A stretch of 64,000 nucleotides of DNA from Saprospiraceae bacterium (GCA_016787525.1 JAEUUP010000089.1:62001-126000); one strand, 5' to 3'. Positions 27,118 through 36,895 are shown, counted from the stretch's first letter. Numbers and translations: made by a program. The notes: generated by a model not told the origin, from the letters alone.

Positions 27118-28410
27118 ATGCAGCCTTTAGCCGAAAGAATGCGCCCTCGTAGCCTTGATGATTATATCGGACAAAAACATTTAGTCGGTCAAAATGCCGT
27201 TTTGCGACGAGCGATCGAGTCTGACCGCATTCCTTCGATGATATTGTGGGGAACGCCTGGCGTAGGCAAAACGACGTTAGCGAATATCATTGCATCGGTG
27301 ACAAAACGAGCGTTTTTTCAGCTTTCTGCCATCAATTCGGGTGTAAAAGATGTGCGCGAGACGATTGAAGAAGCCAAACGCAAACAGTTTTTCAACACAG
27401 CTAATCCGATTTTATTCATTGACGAAATACATCGTTTTTCTAAATCGCAGCAAGATTCGTTGCTTGGTGCTGTCGAAAAAGGGATTGTGACACTCATTGG
27501 TGCAACGACTGAAAACCCCTCGTTTGAAGTCATCCCTGCCCTACTCTCTCGCTGTCAAGTCTATGTTTTGAAAGAACTCGAACCCGATGACTTACTCGAA
27601 TTGGTTAATCGTGCGCTCAAAAATGATGAGGTTTTGCAATTAAAAAACATGGTTTTTAAGGAAACAGAGGCATTGCTGTTGTTGAGTGGTGGCGATGCCA
27701 GAAAGTTGTTGAATATCGTGGAATTAATCTCTGAATTTGCGCCACAAAGAACTGGAAATACTGAGGGGGGTATTTTTGAGATTGATAATCAAATTGTTAC
27801 AAACATAGTTCAACAAAATATTGCGCGCTACGATAAATCGGGTGAGCAACATTATGACATTATTTCGGCTTTCATCAAATCCATGCGTGGCAGTGACCCC
27901 AATGCAGCCGTTTATTATCTCGCACGCATGTTGGAGGGTGGCGAAGATGTGCTCTTCATCGCTCGCCGCATGATTATTTTAGCTTCTGAAGACATTGGTT
28001 TAGCCAATCCGAATGCCTTGTTGATGGCGACCACCACAGCTCAAGCCGTACATCAGATTGGTATGCCAGAAGCGCGTATCATATTGAGTCAATGCGCCAT
28101 TTACTTGGCAACTTCGCCCAAAAGCAACTCAGCTTATATGGCGATTGATGCAGCGATTGCCAAAGTGCGGGCGACGGGCAACCTAAGCGTACCGCTTCAC
28201 CTCCGCAATGCGCCAACGAGTTTGATGAAAAAATTGGACTATGGCAAAGGCTATAAATATGCCCACAACTATGCAGGTAACTTCGTCGAACAAGAGTTTT
28301 TGCCTCAAGAAATCAGTGGTGAAAAGTTTTTCGACCCCTCAGTAAATGCGGCAGAAAATCGGGTTCGAGAGCAATTAAGAGCGCAATGGAAAGAAAAGTA
28401 TGGCTATTGA
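27118..28410 (+). CDS. rarA: Replication-associated recombination protein A (RarA/MgsA AAA+ ATPase)
   Basis: 430 residues. It acts at stalled replication forks together with recombination and single-strand-binding proteins. The opening PLAERMRPRSLDDYIGQKHLVG is typical (quoted in part). Walker A GTPGVGKTT lies at 45-53, Walker B ILFIDEIHRF at about 97-106, sensor 1 at GATTENPSFEVIPALLSRC, and the RarA C-terminal MgsA domain contains GSDPNAAVYYLARMLEGGED. The length equals that of other bacterial RarA. Decamers at 27759 (TEG) and 28335 (PSV) lie in a variable insert and near the C-terminus, away from the ATPase motifs. Confidence 0.95.
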   Translation: MQPLAERMRPRSLDDYIGQKHLVGQNAVLRRAIESDRIPSMILWGTPGVGKTTLANIIASVTKRAFFQLSAINSGVKDVRETIEEAKRKQFFNTANPILFIDEIHRFSKSQQDSLLGAVEKGIVTLIGATTENPSFEVIPALLSRCQVYVLKELEPDDLLELVNRALKNDEVLQLKNMVFKETEALLLLSGGDARKLLNIVELISEFAPQRTGNTEGGIFEIDNQIVTNIVQQNIARYDKSGEQHYDIISAFIKSMRGSDPNAAVYYLARMLEGGEDVLFIARRMIILASEDIGLANPNALLMATTTAQAVHQIGMPEARIILSQCAIYLATSPKSNSAYMAIDAAIAKVRATGNLSVPLHLRNAPTSLMKKLDYGKGYKYAHNYAGNFVEQEFLPQEISGEKFFDPSVNAAENRVREQLRAQWKEKYGY

Positions 28411-28466
28411 AAAACATTCTCCGTCTTTTCAATTGAAAATCCGTCTGCTTTCATAAACAAAAGCCT

Positions 28467-28474
28467 TACCTTTG
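28467..28474 (+). promoter_or_regulatory. Possible -7 element for the acyl-CoA dehydrogenase gene
   Basis: TACCTTTG fits TAnnTTTG. No good TTG element is seen at the right distance upstream. The leader to the ATG would be about 100 nt. Confidence 0.4.
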
Positions 28475-28578
28475 CGTTTTATTTTCAATTTTTTCTGAAA
28501 GCAATAAAAACTACCCGCTTCAGGTAAAATTCGCAACCAATTTTTTCCTTAAAATATAAAACATCTGACGAATTAGAG

Positions 28579-29742
28579 ATGAACGATGTCCTTACTCTCA
28601 CTCCTTCCGTTTCTACTGAAAATTTAGAATTTATACGCCAGTCTGCTCGTGATTTTGCAGAAACACATATCCGTCCATACCTGATGGATTGGGACGAATC
28701 ACAAGAGTTTCCTATCAAAATGATGCACAAAATGGGCGAATACGGCTTCTTGGGCGTACTCGTACCCGAAGAATATGGTGGTGCTGGACTGGAATATCAA
28801 GCATATATCACGATAATCGAAGAGATTGCAAAAGTTTGCGGTTCTATTGGTTTGTCGGTTGCTGCACATAATTCATTGTGTACCAATCACATTTTGACTT
28901 TTGGCAATGAAGAGCAAAAACAGCGTTGGCTGCCCAAATTGGCTTCGGGCGAATGGATTGGTGCATGGGGTTTGACAGAAGCCAATACAGGTTCAGATGC
29001 AATGCGTATGAAATGTGTGGCTGTGCAAGACGGTGACTATTGGGTGATTAACGGTGCTAAGAACTGGATTACGCATGGTAAATCGGGTCAAGTCGCTGTT
29101 GTTTTAGCACGCACAGGTGAATTGTTGGACTCAAAAGGCATTACGGCATTTGTGGTTGAGCGGGGTACTGAGGGGTTCTCGGCTGGTAAAAAGGAAAACA
29201 AATTGGGTATGCGGGCGAGCGAAACGGCTGAGATGATTTTCGACAATTGTCGTGTTCACAAAAGCCAAATATTGGGCGAAATCGGCGCAGGTTTCCAACA
29301 AGCGATGAAGATATTGGATGGTGGTCGTATTTCGATTGCTGCTTTGTCACTCGGCATTGCGAAAGGGGCTTACGAAGCTGCTGTGAAATATGCTAAAGAA
29401 CGGCACCAATTTGGTCAACCGATTGCCAATTTCCAAGCGATTGGTTTCAAATTGGCAGATATGGCGACACGCATTGAAGCTGCCGAATTGTTGACTCGTC
29501 AAGCGGCTGATTTGAAAAATGCGCACAAACCTATGACTAAACAAGCAGCGATGGCAAAATATTACGCTTCGGAAGTGGCTGTTTGGGCATCGAATGAAGC
29601 GGTGCAAGTGTTTGGTGGCTATGGTTATACAAAAGATTTTCCTGTTGAGAAATTCTATCGCGATTCAAAATTGTGTACGATTGGCGAAGGCACAAGTGAA
29701 ATTCAAAAATTGGTTATTTCGCGTATGATTCTCAAAGAATGA
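28579..29742 (+). CDS. Acyl-CoA dehydrogenase
   Basis: 387 residues, the standard length. FAD-dependent alpha,beta-dehydrogenation of acyl-CoA with electrons passed to an electron-transfer flavoprotein. Visible signatures: [14 protein letters not shown], the loop [21 protein letters not shown] (in part), and the C-terminal [20 protein letters not shown] and [14 protein letters not shown]. The base would be the Glu of IGEGTSE, as in short-/medium-chain enzymes. Chain-length preference cannot be read here. A decamer at 29166 encodes GTEGFS in the beta-domain, a loop region. Confidence 0.93.
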   Translation: MNDVLTLTPSVSTENLEFIRQSARDFAETHIRPYLMDWDESQEFPIKMMHKMGEYGFLGVLVPEEYGGAGLEYQAYITIIEEIAKVCGSIGLSVAAHNSLCTNHILTFGNEEQKQRWLPKLASGEWIGAWGLTEANTGSDAMRMKCVAVQDGDYWVINGAKNWITHGKSGQVAVVLARTGELLDSKGITAFVVERGTEGFSAGKKENKLGMRASETAEMIFDNCRVHKSQILGEIGAGFQQAMKILDGGRISIAALSLGIAKGAYEAAVKYAKERHQFGQPIANFQAIGFKLADMATRIEAAELLTRQAADLKNAHKPMTKQAAMAKYYASEVAVWASNEAVQVFGGYGYTKDFPVEKFYRDSKLCTIGEGTSEIQKLVISRMILKE

Positions 29743-29881
29743 TACGATAAAGGTATAAGGGCAAAAGATTTTGGTCACAAAGATTTGCTCTAAGTAGTAG
29801 AGAGAGAATCGTGTTGGAAAGGTCGGCTATGAGATGCTGTATGCTATCAATACTGAGGGGTAGGATTTGATGCAATGTGGT
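29743..29881. other. Left part of a 722-bp repeat-rich spacer (29743-30464)
   Basis: No gene is visible. It carries one decamer (29851) and then gives way to a tandem-repeat array, a palindromic element and a terminator, listed separately. The remaining stretch at about 30257-30390 shows nothing I can name. Confidence 0.6.
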
Positions 29882-30106
29882 ATTTCAGAACAGAAATGTT
29901 GCATTTCAAAATAGAAATGTCGCATTTCAGAATAGAAATGCCGTATTTCAGAATAGAAATGTCGTATTTCAGAATAGAAATGTCGTATTTCAGAACAGAA
30001 ATGTCGTATTTCAGAACAGAAATGTCGCATTTCAGAACAGAAATGTCGTATTTCAGAATAGAAATGTCGCATTTCAGAATAGAAATGTCGCATTTCAGAA
30101 CAGAAA
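29882..30106. repeat. 21-bp tandem repeat array (10 units plus a part)
   Basis: Ten complete units of ATTTCAGAATAGAAATGTCG+C and a partial eleventh run head to tail. Units differ at a few fixed positions (AAT/AAC, GTCGC/GTCGT/GCCGT). Each unit holds a small inverted repeat, ATTTC-n6-GAAAT. Because 21 is a multiple of three, several frames stay open and give heptapeptide repeats such as FQNRNVA, MSHFRIE and, on the other strand, HFCSEMR. There is no sign that any is expressed. Without variable spacers it is not a CRISPR. Confidence 0.9.
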
Positions 30107-30128
30107 GGGGATAAAGTAACAGAGGAGT

Positions 30129-30245
30129 AGCTGTTTCTAATGTAAAAAATTTGCCTCTTTTGAGCGCGATGTATCGGATTCCTTAAAGGAATCTGATACA
30201 TGAATCACCTTTTTCTAAAGGTGTCTATCTTATATTAGAAACTGT
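30129..30245. repeat. Palindromic MITE-like element, copy B
   Basis: The outer arms contain GTTTCTAAT (from about 30133) and ATTAGAAAC (ending about 30243). The core ATGTATCGGATTCCTT-A-AAGGAATCTGATACAT matches the core of copy A (10563-10597) except at the ends and has one mismatch between its arms. A second small hairpin, CACCTTT-n4-AAAGGTG, lies to the right. A near decamer (AACTGAGGGG, 30247) directly abuts the right end. Confidence 0.7.
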
Positions 30246-30395
30246 TAACTGAGGGGTATGCGTAAGTCGTAGGTATTGAAAATCAATTTTTTATAAATAA
30301 CTCACTGTTTTGTACAGCGCATAAAAGACGTGCGTAAAAAGGAAACTTTTTACTTTATTTGGTAAAACACAATGATACAAGGGATGGTTTGTTAA

Positions 30396-30448
30396 AAAAA
30401 AAAATGAGCCGATACTGAGGGGGTCTCAATATCGGCTCATTTTTTTTT
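30396..30448. terminator. Terminator with the decamer in its loop
   Basis: AATGAGCCGATA preceded by a run of A (30396-30414) pairs perfectly with TATCGGCTCATT plus a T run (30430-30448), 19 bp in all. The 15-nt loop holds CTGAGGGG of the decamer at 30413-30422. It serves the leftward T9SS gene and possibly rightward transcripts. Confidence 0.9.
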
Positions 30449-30464
30449 AAATAAACAAAGAAAA

Positions 30465-33400
30465 CTAATTGCCACCAAATAGCTTGATGCTTTCAGGTTT
30501 GTTGTCGCCAATTTTTACCCTTAACAAATAAACTGCTTTGGGCAAATTAGGCACACTCAACTCTTGATACACGCCTGTCATCTGCACAACGGTATTGGAT
30601 GCAATCAATCGCCCTGCTACATCAAATAAGTCAAATACGACATCTGCATTAGGGCTATCCGTGAAAGTGACACCTATATAGTTGGTGAAAGGACTTGGGA
30701 ATATTTTGTTGATTGCCAGAGGTAAATCTTTATTCCGTTTGACGACAAAAGGTGTTGTTCGGAATTCAAAGTTATAATTCACCACCGTATTTCCGTTGAC
30801 CGAACGAATGCGGAAATAATATAAATCTAGCGGTGTACCTGTGACGTTGACACTGTATTGTTGCAATTCCTCAGTCGAGCCGCCTGTGGCTTTGACTGTG
30901 TTTTCTACTTTTTTCCAATCGCGTCCATTTGATGACATTTCAACATCGAAAGATTGGGCGTAATACTCTGGCTGTGTTTGGAATTTAATGTCAATTGAGG
31001 TGCCACCACTTGCAAAGTTGCCCGATTGCGTAATAATTGCGGTTTCGTTTTTACCTTCATAACGGGTTATAATGACATCATCAATGGCTACGCCTGCGCT
31101 GGGTGCGAAGTTGGCGGATTTAAATACAAAACGGAATGCGACATTTGCGTTTCCTGATAAATTACTAATATTGAGTTTGAAACGTGTCCAATCATCGGCC
31201 GTGCCTGTAATCATGGATTCGCCAATGTTGAACGCCCCGTCAGTAACCGAGTTGTTGTAGTAATTGTACCAATCTGCATCCGCATTTGAGCCTAATGTGC
31301 GCCAAGTGATGCCCCTGTCCAGCGAATATTCGACTTGCAAACCGTCGCGACCGCGTTGCGCATCAAAATTTGCCCAGAAGCTGAATTGATAAATGCCTGT
31401 TTGAGACATATCGAAATTGGGTGTGTGCAGATAAGCGATTGTACCTTTCTGATAGTTCTGTGCAGTTGGATCTAAAACATAGCAAAACTGTCCGCTGTGA
31501 GTACCGTCTTTACCAAAAACGGTTGACTTACCGCGCACAAATTTAGAACCTGCGGCACTCCACGCCCCAAAATGAGCATCCCAGCTGCCACCATCGAAAT
31601 TACCGCCGTAGCTTGCGGTCGTTGTTTTGTAAGGTGTTGGCAAATTGGGTAAAATTTTGATTTGACCCGATGCTTTAAGGCTGTTGTCGTTGTTGATGGT
31701 CAGATTGACATTGTATGTACCGATCTGTTTGTAGGTCTTTTTCGTATTTTCGAGTGTGTCCGTTGTACCATCGCTGAACTGCCACAGAAAACTGCCCGCA
31801 GCTACCGAAGATTCGCCTTTGAAAGTGACAGGAACATCTAAGTACGCGACTTGAGGGAACTCGATTTCAGCTTTAGCTTTACCGAATACGTTGGTAGTCC
31901 AGAGCCCACGTCCATAAGTGCCTGCTAAAACCATATTATCGGAGCTACGTATTTTCAACATATCAGTACGTACTAGAGGAGTGCCACGGCCTGGGACAGG
32001 AGGCAGCCAAACTGTGGAACTACCATTGAGTAATTCGGTTGTCCATACACCAGCATCTGTTGCTATCATAGCTTGTTTGGGGTCATTTGGATTGAAAAGT
32101 CCCCAACGTATAGGCATATCTGGTAAATTTCCGTCGCAAACCGTCCAATTTGTACCGCCGTCCGTTGTTTCGTGGATATTAGTAACACCATAATTACTGA
32201 TACAAACCAAAATATGATTTGGATTGCCACGTTCAACTTCGATACTACTGATATACCCCGTTAAACGTCCCACCAACGAGACATTGGTCAGCGGCGAAGC
32301 CAAATGGGCACTATCAATACGGTACAGATTACCAGTTCTCGTACCCACATAGATGCGATTATCTACACTTTGGTCAGCATAAATTTGTGAAATATTACTC
32401 AACGTCACGCCTGACACATCAATGATTGAACTGGCTGAACCTGTCACTTTCCAACGGAACAAATCACCGCCGTTTGTTTGCGCATAGAGTGTATTGCCTT
32501 TACTATCATAATCAGCAGGACAATAAAACGCACCATTGGAGTTTGCGCCACCGCCAAAGCTCACACCGCCGTTGGTTGACAAGCCCCAATTGCCAAATTG
32601 GCTCGATACGATTTGGTAGTTGGGATTATCTTGGTCAATAAAACAATAAAAACCATCGCCTCCCAAAACAGCTCGTCCATTACCGATATTTTTTGAACCT
32701 GATACCAAAATCGAGTTATTGTCTTGTGCACCTGCTAAAAAGTGCGTTGACCCTGAGTCTGGATGGATGGCACAGGCGTAGAATTGAGTCGTTGTGTAAC
32801 CATTATTCAATTCTTTGATGGATTGTCGACCTGCGGCATTGGTCACACGGAACACGCCACCATCATTTCCGAGGTACAATACTGAGGGGTTCAATGGGTC
32901 GAAATGTTGTGCATGTTGGTCAACATGCGAATAGGGGAAACTGTTTGGACAATAACCACCTGTCATTTGTAACCAATTCGCACCACCATCAGTACTGCGC
33001 CATTGTTCGATGCCACCAACCCAAACCATTGTTTCATTCAATGGGTCAACAGCAATTGTTAAGTCATACCATGCTTGACCGCTTGTAAATTCGCCGCCAC
33101 CACCGCAACCACGAGGTGGCGTTGTACCTTGCGACCACGTTGTACCACCATTTGCTGACCGATAGATAGGCGAACCTTGGTTGCTGGCGTTTGAACCTAC
33201 TATATAAACAACTTCTGGGTTGCTTGGAGCGCAAGCGATTTGCAAACGACGCAAACCCGTCGGATAGCCTGTATTCGAGTTTAATGCGACGAAAGTGCCT
33301 GCCTCGCCTTGACTTTTCGACACATGAGCGATGCCACCGTCTTGTGCCGCATAAATGCGTCCATCTGAGCCTCGGCTAATATCCCAAATTTTGCCACCTA

Positions 33401-34400
33401 AAACAATACGCCACGTTTGACCGCCATCTTTACTTTTGAAAACACCTGTAAAAGTTGAGGCAAAAATATGCCCACTATCAGGCGTGACGATAATTTCACT
33501 GACATATTGATAACTCGCCGAGCGTGGAACAGTGGTTGCTGGCAATAGATTCCACGTTTTGCCACCATCTATTGATTTATAAATACCCACACCAACTGTG
33601 CCGCCTTGTCCTGGAACGAATGCGCCCGAACCATCTACATCACCCGTACCGACATACATGATTTTAGGATTCGTAGGGTCTTGAGCAATACTACTAATGG
33701 TTTGATTCTCCAACCAGTCGTTTACTTTTTCCCATTTAGCTGTTCCTGTCACATCTGTCACTTTATACAACCCACCTGTGACACCTGCTGCAAAAACAGT
33801 ATTCCCCGTTTTATCGTTTAAATCTACTTGAATCGCGGTCGTTCTGCCACCAACATTATTCGGGCCACGTTCCAACCAACGAACGTTTGCTAATGCTCCC
33901 CTCAGTAAACTCTTGTCTTGCATCATTTGCTCTTGCATACGCCTCGTCTTCTCCAAGGCTTCCAAACGTCTTTCTGTCGGCACATAGCCCAAGTTAGGGT
34001 CTTTTGTTTTTTCAAATTCAATCTCAGCTGCCTCTGCAAAACGTTGTTGCAATGTTGCCTTGCGTGCATGAGGATCAGCGGAAACCACATCATCGGGGTC
34101 TTCCAAACGCTCTAAACGCTCGTTTTCTGTATCTTTTTCTGCTGGATTGTCCAATGAAGGGGTCGAGTGCGGCGTATTTTTTTTGTTTTTACAGCACACT
34201 CCTTTGGAGTCCTTACAATCAGAAGGCAAAATAGCCCCCTCAGTAGAAAGTGGTTGAGGCGGTAGTGTGTTTATTATTTCTGATTTTATACTGTTGGATT
34301 TCAACAACTCTTTATTTCGACCATCGTTTATTCTAAATACAATGAATCCTAAAAGCAAAAGTGAAAAAAGACCAACAACAAAAGAAATGTTTTTTTTCAT
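30465..34400 (-). CDS. T9SS-secreted BNR/sortilin-repeat protein
   Basis: 1311 residues. An N-terminal hydrophobic helix (residues about 5-22) acts as signal. A GYVPTERRLEALE segment and RWLERGP link it to the paralogue at 20034. BNR-type repeats (SIDGGKTWN, SKDGGQTWR, SANGGTTWS, TTDGGTNWT) fill about 190-860 and predict beta-propellers. A PKD-like domain (FLWQFSDGTTDT) follows at about 865-940, then a jelly-roll/MAM-like domain (GGSWDAHFGAWS, GVAIDDVIITRYEG), and a T9SS sorting domain (INKIFPSPFTNYIGVTF to ESIKLFGGN). Decamers at 32880, 33898 and 34236 encode PSV, LRG and TEG; a near copy is at 31236. A surface or secreted role is inferred. Confidence 0.87.
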   Translation of the reverse strand: MKKNISFVVGLFSLLLLGFIVFRINDGRNKELLKSNSIKSEIINTLPPQPLSTEGAILPSDCKDSKGVCCKNKKNTPHSTPSLDNPAEKDTENERLERLEDPDDVVSADPHARKATLQQRFAEAAEIEFEKTKDPNLGYVPTERRLEALEKTRRMQEQMMQDKSLLRGALANVRWLERGPNNVGGRTTAIQVDLNDKTGNTVFAAGVTGGLYKVTDVTGTAKWEKVNDWLENQTISSIAQDPTNPKIMYVGTGDVDGSGAFVPGQGGTVGVGIYKSIDGGKTWNLLPATTVPRSASYQYVSEIIVTPDSGHIFASTFTGVFKSKDGGQTWRIVLGGKIWDISRGSDGRIYAAQDGGIAHVSKSQGEAGTFVALNSNTGYPTGLRRLQIACAPSNPEVVYIVGSNASNQGSPIYRSANGGTTWSQGTTPPRGCGGGGEFTSGQAWYDLTIAVDPLNETMVWVGGIEQWRSTDGGANWLQMTGGYCPNSFPYSHVDQHAQHFDPLNPSVLYLGNDGGVFRVTNAAGRQSIKELNNGYTTTQFYACAIHPDSGSTHFLAGAQDNNSILVSGSKNIGNGRAVLGGDGFYCFIDQDNPNYQIVSSQFGNWGLSTNGGVSFGGGANSNGAFYCPADYDSKGNTLYAQTNGGDLFRWKVTGSASSIIDVSGVTLSNISQIYADQSVDNRIYVGTRTGNLYRIDSAHLASPLTNVSLVGRLTGYISSIEVERGNPNHILVCISNYGVTNIHETTDGGTNWTVCDGNLPDMPIRWGLFNPNDPKQAMIATDAGVWTTELLNGSSTVWLPPVPGRGTPLVRTDMLKIRSSDNMVLAGTYGRGLWTTNVFGKAKAEIEFPQVAYLDVPVTFKGESSVAAGSFLWQFSDGTTDTLENTKKTYKQIGTYNVNLTINNDNSLKASGQIKILPNLPTPYKTTTASYGGNFDGGSWDAHFGAWSAAGSKFVRGKSTVFGKDGTHSGQFCYVLDPTAQNYQKGTIAYLHTPNFDMSQTGIYQFSFWANFDAQRGRDGLQVEYSLDRGITWRTLGSNADADWYNYYNNSVTDGAFNIGESMITGTADDWTRFKLNISNLSGNANVAFRFVFKSANFAPSAGVAIDDVIITRYEGKNETAIITQSGNFASGGTSIDIKFQTQPEYYAQSFDVEMSSNGRDWKKVENTVKATGGSTEELQQYSVNVTGTPLDLYYFRIRSVNGNTVVNYNFEFRTTPFVVKRNKDLPLAINKIFPSPFTNYIGVTFTDSPNADVVFDLFDVAGRLIASNTVVQMTGVYQELSVPNLPKAVYLLRVKIGDNKPESIKLFGGN

Positions 34401-34477
34401 GTCATACAGGTTTAAAAATATGATGATTTGATATAGAAGAATGATTCCAACTTAAATTACGATATGCCAAGGGCGGT

Positions 34478-34511
34478 CAAAGTTACAAATCGAATTTCTT
34501 TTTTAGGTCAA
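34478..34511 (-). promoter_or_regulatory. Promoter of the third T9SS protein gene
   Basis: On the minus strand TTG (34509-34511), 23 bp, TAACTTTG (34478-34485) fits the Bacteroidota consensus; the leader would be about 70 nt. Confidence 0.55.
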
Positions 34512-34646
34512 TACTTGACGAATATTGAGTTTATATTAACAAACAACTGATTCTCGACGATTAACAACAAAAACATCAAAACCTAAGTCTAAAAAACGCT
34601 TGAACTGCTTAACTTCGCCAATATTTTTCTTAAAATCAATCCAATC

Positions 34647-35276
34647 ATGCTGGAAACCAAACAACTCGCGTTTAGTTACGACAGTGTCCGCAAGCTACAA
34701 TTTCCCGACATCAACTGCGCCCGTGGCGACCAATGGCTTATTTTAGGTCAATCTGGTAGTGGCAAAACGACTTTACTTCACTTGCTCGGCGGTCTGCTAT
34801 CGCCACAAAGCGGTAGCATCAAAATCAATGACAAAGACATCTCTATACTGAGGGGGGCTGCACTCGACCATTTTCGCGGACAAAATATTGGTATTATTTT
34901 TCAAACAGCGCATTTCGTCCGTGCCTTAACGGTTGAAGAAAATCTGCTGTTAGCCCAACAACTCGCTGGCAATAAACCCGATAAGATATTGATTCACAAT
35001 TTTTTAGAAAAACTCAACCTCAAAGACAAAGCACACAAACGCACCGATGAACTCAGCGTCGGCGAAGCCCAACGGGTCAATGTCGTGCGTGCGCTCATCA
35101 ACAAACCCTCAGTCATTCTCGCCGACGAGCCAACTTCTGCCCTCGACGACCACAATGCCGAAGAGGTAATTCAACTACTCGAATCGCAAGCCAAAGCCGT
35201 CAATGCAACACTCTTAATTGTAACACACGACGGACGTTTAAAAAACTATTTTCAAAAACAATTGGTCATTGGTTAA
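34647..35276 (+). CDS. ABC transporter ATP-binding protein (LolD/MacB type)
   Basis: 209 residues. Walker A is GQSGSGKTTLLHLLGG (residues about 34-49), the Q-loop sits in IGIIFQTAHFV, the signature is LSVGEAQRVNVVRALI and Walker B VILADEPTSALDDHNAEEV. The sequence class matches LolD/MacB ATPases, which work with FtsX-like permeases to move lipoproteins or export substrates rather than import them. The next gene is such a permease. A decamer at 34846 encodes ILRGAA in a surface part between Walker A and the Q-loop. The Ala in 'LSVGE' in place of the common 'SGGE' is a modest deviation. Confidence 0.88.
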   Translation: MLETKQLAFSYDSVRKLQFPDINCARGDQWLILGQSGSGKTTLLHLLGGLLSPQSGSIKINDKDISILRGAALDHFRGQNIGIIFQTAHFVRALTVEENLLLAQQLAGNKPDKILIHNFLEKLNLKDKAHKRTDELSVGEAQRVNVVRALINKPSVILADEPTSALDDHNAEEVIQLLESQAKAVNATLLIVTHDGRLKNYFQKQLVIG

Positions 35277-35423
35277 GTACAAGGATTAGAGATTTTTAGT
35301 AAAAGAGGTTTGGCAAAAAGATTCCTAAGCCATTATCTCTTAATCTTTTACAAAATTCACCTCAGAAATAAATCGAATGACAAATAACGAATAACCAGTA
35401 ACGGATAACGAATAACAATCAAA
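35277..35423. repeat. Intra-operon spacer with AACGAATAA repeats (copy 2)
   Basis: AACGAATAA occurs at 35386-35394 and 35407-35415, just before the permease start. The same word occurs in inverted repeats of other spacers between co-directional genes. No promoter is evident. Confidence 0.45.
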
Positions 35424-36719
35424 ATGACTATCATAAAACTTGCTTGGAAAAACCTCACAAACCGCCCCCTCAGTATGTTGCTGACTTTGGTACTGTTTGC
35501 ACTCGGCGTAGGTTTGACCGCTTTATTATTGTTGCTGAACAAACAACTGACAGATAAATTTGAAAAAAACTTGGCGGGTGTGGATATCGTTGTTGGGGCA
35601 AAAGGCAGTCCTTTGCAATTGATTTTAGCCAATATGTATCATATTGACGCGCCAACGGGTAATATCTCGCTGAAATCTGCCAAACCTTTTTTGAATCCGC
35701 GACATCCTTTGATCAAAAAATCAGTGCCTTTATCTTTGGGGGATTCCTATAAATCGCATCGCATAGTCGGTACTTTACATGACTTTTTAGGGCTTTACAA
35801 CACCGAAATTGCAGAAGGCACACTCTGGCAAGCTCCTCTTGAAGTCACCATAGGCGCAACTGTGGCTGAACGCACAGGATTGAAAATCGGCACAAAATTC
35901 AACAGCAACCACGGCCTCGACGAAGGCGCAGGTGAACATGAAGAAGCGGCTTTCAAAGTCGTTGGCATCTTAAAACCAACAGGCACAGTCGTTGACCAAC
36001 TCATTTTGACAGCAACTCAAAGTATCTGGACTGTCCACGAACACGCTCAAGCCGAACTCGAAGGCGAAGAACACCACGCCGAACATGCGTCAACTACCCC
36101 CTCTCCAAAGGAGTCTATGACAGTATCGCAAAATGATGTGGACGATAGAACGGCTCTTTTGCAAGCCGATTCGACGCACCAAATCACCTCACTGTTGCTT
36201 CAATTCAAAATGCGCAATGTGCAAACCTTGAATTTTCAACGCAATCTGAACGAAAATACGGATATGCAAGCCGCCACGCCTGCCCTCGAAATCAATCGCC
36301 TCTACGAAATGATGGGCGTTGGCGAACAAGCATTGCGCGCCTTGGCACTACTCATCATCATCGTTTCGGGTCTGAGTATTTTCATCGCTCTGTTCAATTC
36401 ATTGAAAGAACGCCAATACGAGTTGGCATTGATGCGCGTGATGGGAGCTGGACGAGGTCGCCTGTTTTTACTGATTGTTTGTGAAGGTATCTTATTGAGT
36501 CTCATTGGTTTTTGTATTGGTATAATTCTCAGTCATGGCTCAATGCAAATCTTGGCAAAGTACATGAGCGACGCTTATCGCTACTCATTCAGCGGACTCA
36601 TGTGGCTCAAAGAAGAGTGGCTTTTGCTGTTAGGAGCAGTCACCATCGGTTTTTTAGCAGCCATCATTCCCGCAATTAGCGTTTATCGGCAAGATATTTC
36701 GAGAACTTTGTCTAAGTAG
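35424..36719 (+). CDS. FtsX-like ABC transporter permease
   Basis: 431 residues. The N-terminal helix (LSMLLTLVLFALGVGLTALL) is followed by a large extracytoplasmic MacB-core-like domain (about 45-300), with an acidic, His-rich insert (AGEHEEAAF, EGEEHHAEHAS). Three more helices follow at about 310-335, 355-380 and 400-425. This is the four-helix layout of LolC/E, MacB and FtsX permeases. With the upstream ATPase it forms one transporter. The His/Glu-rich insert could bind metal, which is speculative. A decamer at 35466 encodes RPLSML at the very start of the first helix. Confidence 0.88.
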   Translation: MTIIKLAWKNLTNRPLSMLLTLVLFALGVGLTALLLLLNKQLTDKFEKNLAGVDIVVGAKGSPLQLILANMYHIDAPTGNISLKSAKPFLNPRHPLIKKSVPLSLGDSYKSHRIVGTLHDFLGLYNTEIAEGTLWQAPLEVTIGATVAERTGLKIGTKFNSNHGLDEGAGEHEEAAFKVVGILKPTGTVVDQLILTATQSIWTVHEHAQAELEGEEHHAEHASTTPSPKESMTVSQNDVDDRTALLQADSTHQITSLLLQFKMRNVQTLNFQRNLNENTDMQAATPALEINRLYEMMGVGEQALRALALLIIIVSGLSIFIALFNSLKERQYELALMRVMGAGRGRLFLLIVCEGILLSLIGFCIGIILSHGSMQILAKYMSDAYRYSFSGLMWLKEEWLLLLGAVTIGFLAAIIPAISVYRQDISRTLSK

Positions 36720-36895
36720 TACCCCCTCAGTAAAAATATGATTTTGCGTAAAAAAATAGTTTACACTAATAAAATCCTAAGGTAGGATAATGTTATAATT
36801 TATTTTTATCTAAAAACAAATTATTTGTTTTGCTTTTCCTCAAAACAATAAAAACAATAAATTTTAAAATACTTTTACCTCAAAATAAAATACTT

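Noticed and set aside
29882-30106. CRISPR array
   Set aside because: The 21-bp units are contiguous with no variable spacers, and no cas genes are nearby.
29875-30119. Short coding genes made of FQNRNVA or MSHFRIE heptads
   Set aside because: They are frames of the 21-bp tandem repeat, open on both strands because 21 is a multiple of three; no start signal or conservation is seen.
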